Of a stretch of DNA of 33,263 nt, positions 16,012-23,211 are shown one piece after another. The stretch is taken from the NCBI GenBank assembly GCA_036321795.1, contig JAWQCY010000008.1, positions 1 through 33,263 on the forward strand, in the 5' to 3' direction. Position numbers and translations under genes: made by a program. Numbering within the stretch: position 1 is the first letter of the stretch; every line of letters begins with the position of its first letter. Origin of the DNA: CAKVON01 sp902475665. GTDB lineage: Bacteria > Actinomycetota > Coriobacteriia > Coriobacteriales > Atopobiaceae. The notes beneath the pieces are model-generated. The model worked only from the letters and a program-made list of their open reading frames with translations, ran no database searches and was not told the DNA's origin.

Positions 16012-18564
16012 CTACTTGGCGACGATGTTGACAAGCCTGCCGGGAACGACGATCACCCTGACGACGTTCTTGCCCTCAAGCTGGCTGGCGACCACCTTGA
16101 GCGCCTCCGCCTGAAGCTCGTCCTTGGTGGCGTCGGCGGCAACGGCTACGTGACCGCGCACCTTACCCATGATCTGGACGGCAATCTCGACGGTGTCGGA
16201 CTTGGCAAGCTCGGGGTCGAACTCGGGCCACGGCTCGTTATAGGCGGAACCCTCGAGGTGCAGGGCCTCGTGGAAAAGCTCCTCGGCCCAGTGCGGACAA
16301 ATGGGAGCGAGGGTGGTGACGATGTCGTGGGCGACGCGCCAGTCGAGAGCGGCGTCGCGCTCGTCCGGGGAAGTCTCGGCTACGTACTTCATCGCGGCGT
16401 TGACCATCTCCATGATGGCCGAGATGGCGGTGTTGAACTGCCCGCGATCGAAGTCGTAGGTGCACTTGACTCCCATGCCGTTGAGGGTGCGGAACATCCC
16501 CGCGGCAGAAGAGGAGAGCTTCGCGGGGTTGACCTCGCCCTTCTCGGCACCCTGGCAAAGCTGCCAAACGACGTTCCACGCGCGCTTGATGAAGCGGTTG
16601 GCACCGGCGACAGCCTTCTCGTCCCAGTCGAAGTCCTTCTCGGGAGGGGCGATGAACAGAATCGCGAGACGCATGGTGTCGGCGCCGTAGGGATCGATGA
16701 CGCTGGAGGGGGGCACGACATTGCCCTTGGACTTGGACATGGTGTCGCCGTTCTCGTCCTTTACCATGCCCTGGCAGAGCAGGTTGGTGAAGGGCTCGTC
16801 GGCGTCGATCATGCCGAGGTCGCGAAGGACCTTGGTCCAGAAGCGGCTATAGAGGAGGTGCAGGATGGCGTGCTCGATGCCGCCGATGTAGTTATCGACG
16901 GGCATCCAACGGTCGACGGCCTGCTTCGAGAAGGGCAGCTCCTCGTTGTGGGGATCGCAGTAGCGCAGGTAGTACCAACTGGAGCACGTGAAGGTGTCCA
17001 TGGTGTCGGTGATACGCTTGGCCGGCTTGCCGCACTTGGGGCACGTCGTCTCATAGAAGGGCGCGTACTCGGCGAGGGTCTCGCCCGCACCCAGGTCGAG
17101 GTTCTCCGGAAGCGTGACCGGGAGCTGGTCATACGGAACGGGAACGTCGCCACAGCAGTCGCAGTGGATCATCGGGATGGGGTTGCCCCAGTAGCGCTGG
17201 CGGCTGATGAGCCAGTCACGCAGGCGGAACTGGACCTTGGCGCGACCCAGGCCGCGCTCGGAGAGCCAGCCGAGGATGGCGTCAACGGCCTCGGAGTGCT
17301 TGCCGCCCTTGAGGCCGGTGAACTCGCCGGACTGGACGAGGAAGCCCTCCGCAACCATGGCACGGTCCCAGTCGACGCTCGTGACCCGAAGGTCCTTCTC
17401 GTCCTTGAGCTCCTCGTAGAGCGGGTCGTCCTTCTCGCAGATGATCGGGGCGATCTCAAGGTCGTACTTCTTCGCAAAGTCGAAGTCGCGCTGGTCGCCG
17501 CAGGGAACGCCCATGACGGCACCGGTACCGTAGTCCATCAGGACGTAATCGGCAACCCAGATGGGGGCCGGGCGGCCGTTGATCGGGTTGATGACATAGC
17601 GGCCCGTGAACATACCGTGCTTCTCGCGCTCGGATCCCTGGCGATCGACGGAGGAGACCTTCTCGGTCGCAGACTTGAGCTGCTTGAAGGCATCCTCATA
17701 CTCGGTGCCGGCGACAAGCTCGGCGGCAAGCGGGCTCTCGGGCGGCAGGAGCAGGAAGCTGACACCGAACAGCGTGTCGGCACGGGTGGTGAAGACGGTG
17801 ATCTTGCGGTCCGTCGGGGTCACGCCGTCCTCGGCAGCGAGGGCGAAGTCGATCTCGGCACCCTCGGAGCGGCCGATCCAGTTGCGCTGCTGGGCCTTGA
17901 CGTTCTCGGGCCAACCCTCGAGCTTGTCGAGATCGTCAAGCAGCTCCTGCGCGTAATCGGTGATCTTGAGGTACCACTGGGAGAGCTCGCGCTTCTCGGG
18001 AACGGAGCCGCAGCGCCAGCACTTGCCATCGACGACCTGCTCGTTGGCAAGAACCGTCTGACAGGTGGGACACCAGTTGACGGGAGAGGTGGCACGATAT
18101 GCCAGGCCCTTCTCCCACATCTTGAGGAACATCCACTGACCCCACTTGTAGTACTCGGGGTCGCAGGTGTTGAACATACGGTCGTAGTCGTACGAGAAGC
18201 CCATGCGCTTCATGGTGCTCACGGCCTGGCCGATGTTTTTGTGGGTCCACTCGCCCGCCTGGGTGTTGTGCTTGATGGCGGCGTTCTCGGCGGGAAGGCC
18301 GAAGGCGTCGAAGCCCATGGGGTGCAGGACGTCGAAGCCGCGCATGCGCGCCTGGCGAGCCATCGCGTCGCCAATGGTGTAATTGCGCGCGTGGCCCATG
18401 TGCAGGTCGCCCGAGGGATACGGGAACATCTCGAGAACGTACTTCTTGGGCTTGGCGGGATCCTCGTCGGTCTTGTAGAGCTGGGTCTCCTCCCACCTGC
18501 GCTGCCACTTCGTCTCGATGGCCTGCGCGTCGTAGGCGGGAATCTCGTTGTTGGGTTCGCTCAC
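16012..18564 (-). CDS. leuS: Leucyl-tRNA synthetase
   Basis: Charges tRNA-Leu with leucine. The protein has 850 residues, normal for the bacterial enzyme. Class I signatures are present: FPYPSGDLHMGHARNYTIGD carries the HIGH-type HMGH, and DTMSKSKGNVV carries the KMSKS-type MSKS. Between them lie a zinc knuckle (WCPTCQTVLANE, GKCWRCGS) and the CP1 editing domain that hydrolyses mischarged tRNA. The C-terminal anticodon-binding and tail domains end with VVPGRLVNIVAK. The start is taken as GTG 18564, because GAAAGGGA sits six bases before it; ATG 18570 is only one base from that site. It lies 120 bases downstream of guaB across two hairpins. No T-box is recognisable here. Confidence 0.96.
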   Translation of the reverse strand: MSEPNNEIPAYDAQAIETKWQRRWEETQLYKTDEDPAKPKKYVLEMFPYPSGDLHMGHARNYTIGDAMARQARMRGFDVLHPMGFDAFGLPAENAAIKHNTQAGEWTHKNIGQAVSTMKRMGFSYDYDRMFNTCDPEYYKWGQWMFLKMWEKGLAYRATSPVNWCPTCQTVLANEQVVDGKCWRCGSVPEKRELSQWYLKITDYAQELLDDLDKLEGWPENVKAQQRNWIGRSEGAEIDFALAAEDGVTPTDRKITVFTTRADTLFGVSFLLLPPESPLAAELVAGTEYEDAFKQLKSATEKVSSVDRQGSEREKHGMFTGRYVINPINGRPAPIWVADYVLMDYGTGAVMGVPCGDQRDFDFAKKYDLEIAPIICEKDDPLYEELKDEKDLRVTSVDWDRAMVAEGFLVQSGEFTGLKGGKHSEAVDAILGWLSERGLGRAKVQFRLRDWLISRQRYWGNPIPMIHCDCCGDVPVPYDQLPVTLPENLDLGAGETLAEYAPFYETTCPKCGKPAKRITDTMDTFTCSSWYYLRYCDPHNEELPFSKQAVDRWMPVDNYIGGIEHAILHLLYSRFWTKVLRDLGMIDADEPFTNLLCQGMVKDENGDTMSKSKGNVVPPSSVIDPYGADTMRLAILFIAPPEKDFDWDEKAVAGANRFIKRAWNVVWQLCQGAEKGEVNPAKLSSSAAGMFRTLNGMGVKCTYDFDRGQFNTAISAIMEMVNAAMKYVAETSPDERDAALDWRVAHDIVTTLAPICPHWAEELFHEALHLEGSAYNEPWPEFDPELAKSDTVEIAVQIMGKVRGHVAVAADATKDELQAEALKVVASQLEGKNVVRVIVVPGRLVNIVAK

Positions 18565-18586
18565 TTGCATTCCCTTTCTCAGGAGT

Positions 18587-18629
18587 CTGCCACCGAACAC
18601 CCACCCATGAAGGGCGGGTGCGGTGGCAG
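18587..18629 (-). other. Long leader hairpin just upstream of leuS
   Basis: CTGCCACCG (18587-18595) pairs with CGGTGGCAG (18621-18629). After a two-base bulge, CACCC pairs with GGGTG (18598-18602 with 18616-18620). The structure ends about 16 bases before the leuS ribosome-binding site. It could be a second terminator or a translational control element. Confidence 0.5.
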
Positions 18630-18650
18630 ATGGTCAAGTCTTTGCTGGTC

Positions 18651-18673
18651 GCGTGGGTCAATGCGACCCACGC
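18651..18673 (-). terminator. Probable guaB terminator
   Basis: A perfect 9-bp stem (GCGTGGGTC 18651-18659 with GACCCACGC 18665-18673) and a five-base loop begin 11 bases past the guaB stop. No U-tract follows, so termination may be partial. Confidence 0.5.
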
Positions 18674-18684
18674 CAAACCCCTCG

Positions 18685-20199
18685 CTAGGAGCGGAAGTTG
18701 ACGTCGGAGTTGGAGTCCTTGAGCATGACGTCGTGTGCGCCGCCCTCGACGAGCGACGTGGCGGAGACGAGCGTGATCTTGGCCTTGTCACGAAGCTCGG
18801 ATAGGTTCAGGGCGCCACAGTTGCACATGGTCGAACGCACCTTGGTGAGGGAGTTCTCGACGTTGTCCTTGAGCGGACCCGCGTACGGGACGTAGGAGTC
18901 AACGCCCTCGACGAACGAGAGCTTCTTGGAGCCACCGAGGTCGTAACGGGCCCAGTTGCGGGCACGAGCGGAGCCCTCGCCCCAGTACTCCTTAACATAG
19001 GAGCCGTTGACGTTAAGCCTGCGCGTGGGAGACTCGTCGAAGCGGGCGAAGTAGCGGCCCAGCATGAGGAAGTCGGCACCCATGGCCAGGGCAAGGGTCA
19101 TGTGGTAGTCGTAGACGATACCGCCATCGGAGCAGACGGGGACATAGACGCCAGTCTCCTCGTAGTACTCGTCACGAGCGCGGCAGACGTCGATGAGAGC
19201 GGAGGCCTGACCACGGCCGATGCCCTTCTGCTCGCGCGTGATGCAGATGGAACCGCCGCCGATGCCGACCTTGACGAAGTCGGCGCCACAGTCGGCGAGG
19301 AAGCGGAAGCCCTCGGCATCGACGACATTGCCAGCGCCAACCTTGACGGAGTCACCATAGTGCTCGCGAATCCACTCGAGGGTGATCTTCTGCCACTCGG
19401 AGAAGCCCTCGGAGGAGTCGATGCACAAGACGTCAGCGCCGGCCTCGACGAGCAGCGGGACGCGCTCGGCAAAGTCGCGGGTGTTGATACCGGCGCCGAC
19501 GATGTAGCGCTTGTGCTCGTCGAGCAGCTCGTCCGGACGCGACTTGTGGGAGTCATAGTCCTTGCGGAAGACGAGGGAGACGAGGTTGCCGTCGTTGTCG
19601 ACGATGGGCAGGGTGTTGACCTTGTGCTCCCAGATGATGTCATTGGCGACCTTGAGGGAGGTGTCGGGCGTGGCGGTGACGCAGGCGTTCGCCGGGGTCA
19701 TGAAATCGGCGACCTTCTTCTGGCGGTCATCGCGCGAGACGCGATAGTCACGGCTGGTGACGATGCCGCAGAACTTGCCGGTTGCGGTGCCATCCTCGGT
19801 GACGGGCATGGTGGTGTGACCGGTGCGATCGCGCATCTCGAGGACATCCTCGAGCGTCATGTCGGGGGTGAGGGTGGAGTCGGAGACGACAAAGCCCGCC
19901 TTATAGCTCTTGACCTCGCGAACCATGGCGGCCTCGTCCTCGGGCTTCTGGGAGCCATAGATGAACGAGATGCCGCCCTGCTGAGCGAGGGCGACGGCAA
20001 GGCGCGGACCGGAGACCGCCTGCATGATGGCGGACACCATGGGGATGTTCATGGTGATGGCGGACTCCTCGCCACGCTTGAACTTGACCAAGGGGGTCTT
20101 CAGCGTGACGTTGGCGGGGATGTTCTCGGAAGAGGAATAGCCGGGGACAAGTAGGTACTCAGAGAAGGTGTGGGACTCCCCCTCGAAGAACGTTGCCAT
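18685..20199 (-). CDS. guaB: IMP dehydrogenase, Tritrichomonas foetus-like type
   Basis: Oxidises IMP to XMP with NAD, the committed step of guanine nucleotide synthesis. The protein has 504 residues: a TIM-barrel core interrupted by a CBS pair at about residues 110-225. The catalytic loop is GIGGGSICITREQKGIGRGQ with the nucleophile at Cys319, and the mobile flap has Arg418-Tyr419 in NWARYDLGG, followed by Glu431. From memory, these are exactly the T. foetus enzyme's residue numbers, and the loop differs from the usual bacterial G-P-G-S-I-C-T-T-R form. The ATG at 20199 follows AAAGGGAG. It stands as its own unit with a candidate -10 (20274-20279) inside a palindrome. Confidence 0.95.
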   Translation of the reverse strand: MATFFEGESHTFSEYLLVPGYSSSENIPANVTLKTPLVKFKRGEESAITMNIPMVSAIMQAVSGPRLAVALAQQGGISFIYGSQKPEDEAAMVREVKSYKAGFVVSDSTLTPDMTLEDVLEMRDRTGHTTMPVTEDGTATGKFCGIVTSRDYRVSRDDRQKKVADFMTPANACVTATPDTSLKVANDIIWEHKVNTLPIVDNDGNLVSLVFRKDYDSHKSRPDELLDEHKRYIVGAGINTRDFAERVPLLVEAGADVLCIDSSEGFSEWQKITLEWIREHYGDSVKVGAGNVVDAEGFRFLADCGADFVKVGIGGGSICITREQKGIGRGQASALIDVCRARDEYYEETGVYVPVCSDGGIVYDYHMTLALAMGADFLMLGRYFARFDESPTRRLNVNGSYVKEYWGEGSARARNWARYDLGGSKKLSFVEGVDSYVPYAGPLKDNVENSLTKVRSTMCNCGALNLSELRDKAKITLVSATSLVEGGAHDVMLKDSNSDVNFRS

Positions 20200-20234
20200 G
20201 AATGAACTCCCTTTGTTAGACGTTTTACCAATAC

Positions 20235-20259
20235 GCGACGCGACTCAACGTCGCGTCGC
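20235..20259 (-). other. Perfect hairpin in the guaB leader
   Basis: GCGACGCGAC (20235-20244) and GTCGCGTCGC (20250-20259) form a 10-bp stem with a five-base loop, between the candidate guaB start point and its ribosome-binding site. No U-tract follows. It may end the upstream glycosyltransferase transcript or affect guaB expression. Confidence 0.5.
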
Positions 20260-20265
20260 AAACAA

Positions 20266-20285
20266 TTGCGCTGATTGTAGCGCAA
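20266..20285 (-). promoter_or_regulatory. Palindrome over the candidate guaB -10 box
   Basis: TTGCGC (20266-20271) and GCGCAA (20280-20285) are an inverted repeat with an 8-base spacer. The spacer contains, on the minus strand, TACAAT (20274-20279), a good -10 hexamer. The matching -35 is poor. A protein binding the palindrome would block the promoter, so this is a candidate operator. Confidence 0.45.
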
Positions 20286-20313
20286 CCAGGGCCTGGTTCC
20301 TAGGCGGCCAAGC

Positions 20314-21624
20314 CTATGCGGCGGGCGAGCTCCCGTCGCCAGCGGTGACCTGGTCAAAAGTGACCGCCATGGTGTGCTTGGTGGGAACCCACTCAACCTT
20401 CTGGAAGAGGGCCGCGACGTTGATGGGGATGTAGCTCATCATGAAGATGGGGAACGTGAACAGGTTGGTGATGATGCGCCTTTTGTCCTTGGTGTGAAAG
20501 CGCTTGTACTGCGTGACCGTGGTCAGCACCGCAAGGGTGAAAAACGTCAGATAGGTCGTGGTGAGCATTCCGACAATTGACCCCGTGCACATCGCCAGCT
20601 CGGACTGCGTGGCCAAAAAACCATGCGAGAGCGTGCCGACAACGAGGTAGGTCACGTTGACGAAAAACGACAGAATCGAAAGGATGGTTCCCGGCGCCAC
20701 GGTCATAAGCATGTCATAGGACGAGAACAGCCCCTTGCCGATACCGCGGAACAGGTCCTTGCCATACGAGAAGAACACCTGGTAAAAGCCCTTCGACCAA
20801 CGCATCCTCTGGGTCCAGGACGCCTTGAAGGTGACGGGCTGCTCGTCGAAGAACTCGGCCGGGGCATAGCCGATCTTGATTCCGTTGGCGGCACAGAAGG
20901 TGGAGAACTGAATGTCCTCCGTCAGGGTGTGAAAGTCCCAACCGTGCATGCCGCGCACGATGCTGTTGGCAACCATCCAACCAGAGCCCGAGACGGCGCA
21001 GCTCGTGCCAGCCATCATACGGGCGTTGTTAAGGAACTTCGCCTCGCGAATGAACCACAGGGCATAGGCGGCCGACACCCAACTCGAATCGAAGTTCTTG
21101 GAGTTGCGGTAGCTCGTGGACACGAGATAGCCCATGTCATAGACCTTGTTCATCTCGGTCACGTAGGTGGGCGAGACAATGTTGTCGGCATCAAAGACGA
21201 AATAGGCCTCGAACTTGTCGCCATACTCGTTAAGGATGCGGTTGAAGCCATAGTCCATAACCCAACTCTTGCCCTTGCGAGCCAGGTCGTTGCGCTCATA
21301 GACGATAGCGCCCGCGCGGCGAGCCTCCTCGGCGGTGTTGTCGGTGCAGGCGTCGGCGACAACGAACGTCTCGATCAGGTCGGCGGGATAGTCCTGTGCC
21401 TTGATGGAGCGCACGAGGTTACCGATGACCTCCTCCTCGTTGTGGGCGGCGATGAAGAAGGCGTAGCGATGCTGCCTCTTTGCCTCGGGAAGCTTGACGT
21501 CACCCTTTCGCAGCACCATGAGGATGAAGATGAACTGGTACAGGTAGGCGAACGTGAAGAAGAGGAACATCACGAAGTTGAAGATGACGATGGGCGTGAT
21601 GCCCGCCAGGTTGAGCTGGAACAC
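20314..21624 (-). CDS. Membrane GT2 glycosyltransferase, processive-type motifs
   Basis: A 436-residue membrane glycosyltransferase. One N-terminal helix (about residues 8-36) is followed by a cytoplasmic GT-A domain with FFIAAHNEEEVIGNLV, ADACTDNT, the metal-binding D-x-D in YFVFDADNIV, the acceptor T-E-D in FHTLTEDIQF and Q-R-M-R-W in SWTQRMRWSKG. Several helices and a short tail follow. The D-x-D, T-E-D and Q-x-x-R-W combination is that of cellulose/hyaluronan/poly-GlcNAc-type synthases, suggesting a surface or wall polysaccharide; the sugar is not predictable. The start is GTG 21624 with GAGAGG nine bases upstream. It follows the pseudouridine synthase by 54 bases, probably on the ileS-lspA-rluD transcript. 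Confidence 0.8.
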   Translation of the reverse strand: MFQLNLAGITPIVIFNFVMFLFFTFAYLYQFIFILMVLRKGDVKLPEAKRQHRYAFFIAAHNEEEVIGNLVRSIKAQDYPADLIETFVVADACTDNTAEEARRAGAIVYERNDLARKGKSWVMDYGFNRILNEYGDKFEAYFVFDADNIVSPTYVTEMNKVYDMGYLVSTSYRNSKNFDSSWVSAAYALWFIREAKFLNNARMMAGTSCAVSGSGWMVANSIVRGMHGWDFHTLTEDIQFSTFCAANGIKIGYAPAEFFDEQPVTFKASWTQRMRWSKGFYQVFFSYGKDLFRGIGKGLFSSYDMLMTVAPGTILSILSFFVNVTYLVVGTLSHGFLATQSELAMCTGSIVGMLTTTYLTFFTLAVLTTVTQYKRFHTKDKRRIITNLFTFPIFMMSYIPINVAALFQKVEWVPTKHTMAVTFDQVTAGDGSSPAA

Positions 21625-21678
21625 GAGCGAGGGCCTCTCATCCGGGTCTGTACGGCAGTGCCACGCTAACGCACGAGG

Positions 21679-22698
21679 CTATCGGTCGCGCAGCGCGGGG
21701 ACGATCTTCTCGCCAGCGGGAGTCCTTCCAAGCGAGCGTCCATCAAGCGATTCTAGTACATCGAGAAGGTCATCAGGCAGCCTGTCTGCCAGCTCCACGG
21801 TCTCCCCTGTTACGGGATGGTCGAAGCGAATGTGCCATGAATGCAGGAACTGCCTGGCAAGACCCAGGTTGAGGCGATCGTCGCCACGCCCGTAGAGGGG
21901 GTCGCCGACAAGCTGGTGGCCAATGTGGCGCATGTGGACGCGAATCTGGTGCGTACGGCCCGTGTAGAGGTGACACTCGAGAAGCGAGTAACCCTCGTCA
22001 CGCCTACCCGCCTCGAATCGCTCGAGCGTACGGAATGTCGTGATCGCCTCGCGCGCGCCCGGCGCGTCGGAGACCGTCATGCGCAGGCGATCGCGGGTCG
22101 AGCGAGCGATGCCGGTCTCGATGGTGCCCTCGTTGGCGGCGACATACCCCTGGACCAGCGTCACGTAGCGCCTGTCGAGGGTCCGAAGGCGAATAAGGCC
22201 CTGCAGGGCACGTTGGGTCTCGTCATCCTTTGCCGCGACCATGAGGCCGGAGGTCTCCATATCGAGCCTGTGGACGATCCCAGGACGGTCCTCACCCTGA
22301 ACGGTTCCCAGGTGAGAATATCCGCAGCGGGCGACGAGGGCATTTGCCAACGTGTCGTCCACATGCCCTGGCGACGGGTGGCACACAAGGCCCGCCTGCT
22401 TGGACAGGACGAGGAGCCACTCGTCCTCGAAGCGGACGTCGAGGTCGATGTCGGGATTCGGCCTGAGCACGCCATCGTCCTCGTCGGGGGCGGTCCAGGT
22501 AACGCAGATCCTGTCACCCAGGCAGACGCGCTCGCTCTTGGAGTCGGCAAGCGTCGAGTTGATGGTGACGAGTCCCTGGTCGACAAGCTTTGCGCAGGCG
22601 CTGCGCGCGGGAAGGTCGGACGATGAACCGAGAAACACGTCGAGGCGCATCCCATCGGCGTCGGGACCGACCAGAAGGTCAACGACCCTGCTTGCCAT
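21679..22698 (-). CDS. rluD: RluA/RluD-family 23S rRNA pseudouridine synthase
   Basis: A 339-residue enzyme that converts uridines to pseudouridine in rRNA (RluD type; the exact site is not proven). An N-terminal S4-like RNA-binding domain (MRLDVFLGSSSDLPARSACAKL) is followed by the catalytic domain with GIVHRLDMETSGLMVAAK, where the Asp of H-R-L-D is the nucleophile, and CHLYTGRTHQIRVHMRHIGH and GDPLYGRGDD. The ATG at 22698 follows GAGGGTGG and overlaps the end of lspA by 20 bases in another frame, suggesting coupling. The lspA-rluD pairing is conserved in many bacteria. Confidence 0.9.
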   Translation of the reverse strand: MASRVVDLLVGPDADGMRLDVFLGSSSDLPARSACAKLVDQGLVTINSTLADSKSERVCLGDRICVTWTAPDEDDGVLRPNPDIDLDVRFEDEWLLVLSKQAGLVCHPSPGHVDDTLANALVARCGYSHLGTVQGEDRPGIVHRLDMETSGLMVAAKDDETQRALQGLIRLRTLDRRYVTLVQGYVAANEGTIETGIARSTRDRLRMTVSDAPGAREAITTFRTLERFEAGRRDEGYSLLECHLYTGRTHQIRVHMRHIGHQLVGDPLYGRGDDRLNLGLARQFLHSWHIRFDHPVTGETVELADRLPDDLLDVLESLDGRSLGRTPAGEKIVPALRDR

Positions 22699-23197
22699 CG
22701 ATGCCACCACCCTCGGTCTCACGTCTCTTGTCGTAAGCACACCACGCTACGAATGCGATGATGACGCCGCAGGTAATAAAGCAGTCGGCAACGTTGAAGA
22801 CCGGGAAGTCGATGAACTCGGTTGCCAGGAAGTCGGTGACCGACGCCTTGCAGACCCTGTCGATGAGGTTGCCGACACCACCGCCGCACACGCAGGCCAA
22901 GCCCAACACGAGTGACAGCGGCATCTCCGCGTCGACCCAGACCCACGCGAGCGACGCAAGGGTGACGCCAGTCGCGACGAACGCGAACAGGCCGCTCGCA
23001 CCCTCCCCCATGCTGAACGCGGCACCCGGGTTCTCGACGAGAACGAGCCGCAGGACCCCCGGGATAAACTCCAGGGGCCCCGCGGCCAGCATCTGCCGCA
23101 TGAGGGACTTGACCAGCTGGTCCAACGCGACGGCCACGCACGCGACGACGGCGAGGAGGGCCACGTTACGGACGTTTGGACGGGTCTTCGTGGTCAC
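22679..23197 (-). CDS. lspA: Lipoprotein signal peptidase (signal peptidase II)
   Basis: Cleaves the signal peptide of prolipoproteins at the lipid-modified Cys in the cytoplasmic membrane. The 172-residue protein has four membrane segments. LVLVENPGAAFSMGE, GGGVGNLIDRV and FNVADCFITCGVII carry the family's conserved blocks, including the two catalytic aspartates (in N-L-I-D-R and N-V-A-D). The short hydrophilic C-terminal tail is variable. The start is GTG 23197 with AGGGGG ten bases upstream; the frame continues upstream inside ileS as a shadow. It lies 14 bases after ileS and overlaps rluD. Confidence 0.95.
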   Translation of the reverse strand: MTTKTRPNVRNVALLAVVACVAVALDQLVKSLMRQMLAAGPLEFIPGVLRLVLVENPGAAFSMGEGASGLFAFVATGVTLASLAWVWVDAEMPLSLVLGLACVCGGGVGNLIDRVCKASVTDFLATEFIDFPVFNVADCFITCGVIIAFVAWCAYDKRRETEGGGIDGKQGR

Positions 23198-23211
23198 GCG
23201 AGCGCTACCCC

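Noticed and set aside
18565..18684. T-box riboswitch upstream of leuS
   Set aside because: The hairpins contain GGTGGCAG, which caught the eye, but there is no AGAGA or GNUG box, no UGGN bulge followed by an antiterminator, and no U-tract terminator.
16150..18804. 884-codon plus-strand frame opposite leuS
   Set aside because: A shadow of leuS with the same composition artefact; it has no plausible ribosome-binding site or motif.
20200..20313. Purine or guanine riboswitch in the guaB leader
   Set aside because: The leader is too short and lacks the conserved three-way-junction bases; only simple hairpins are present.
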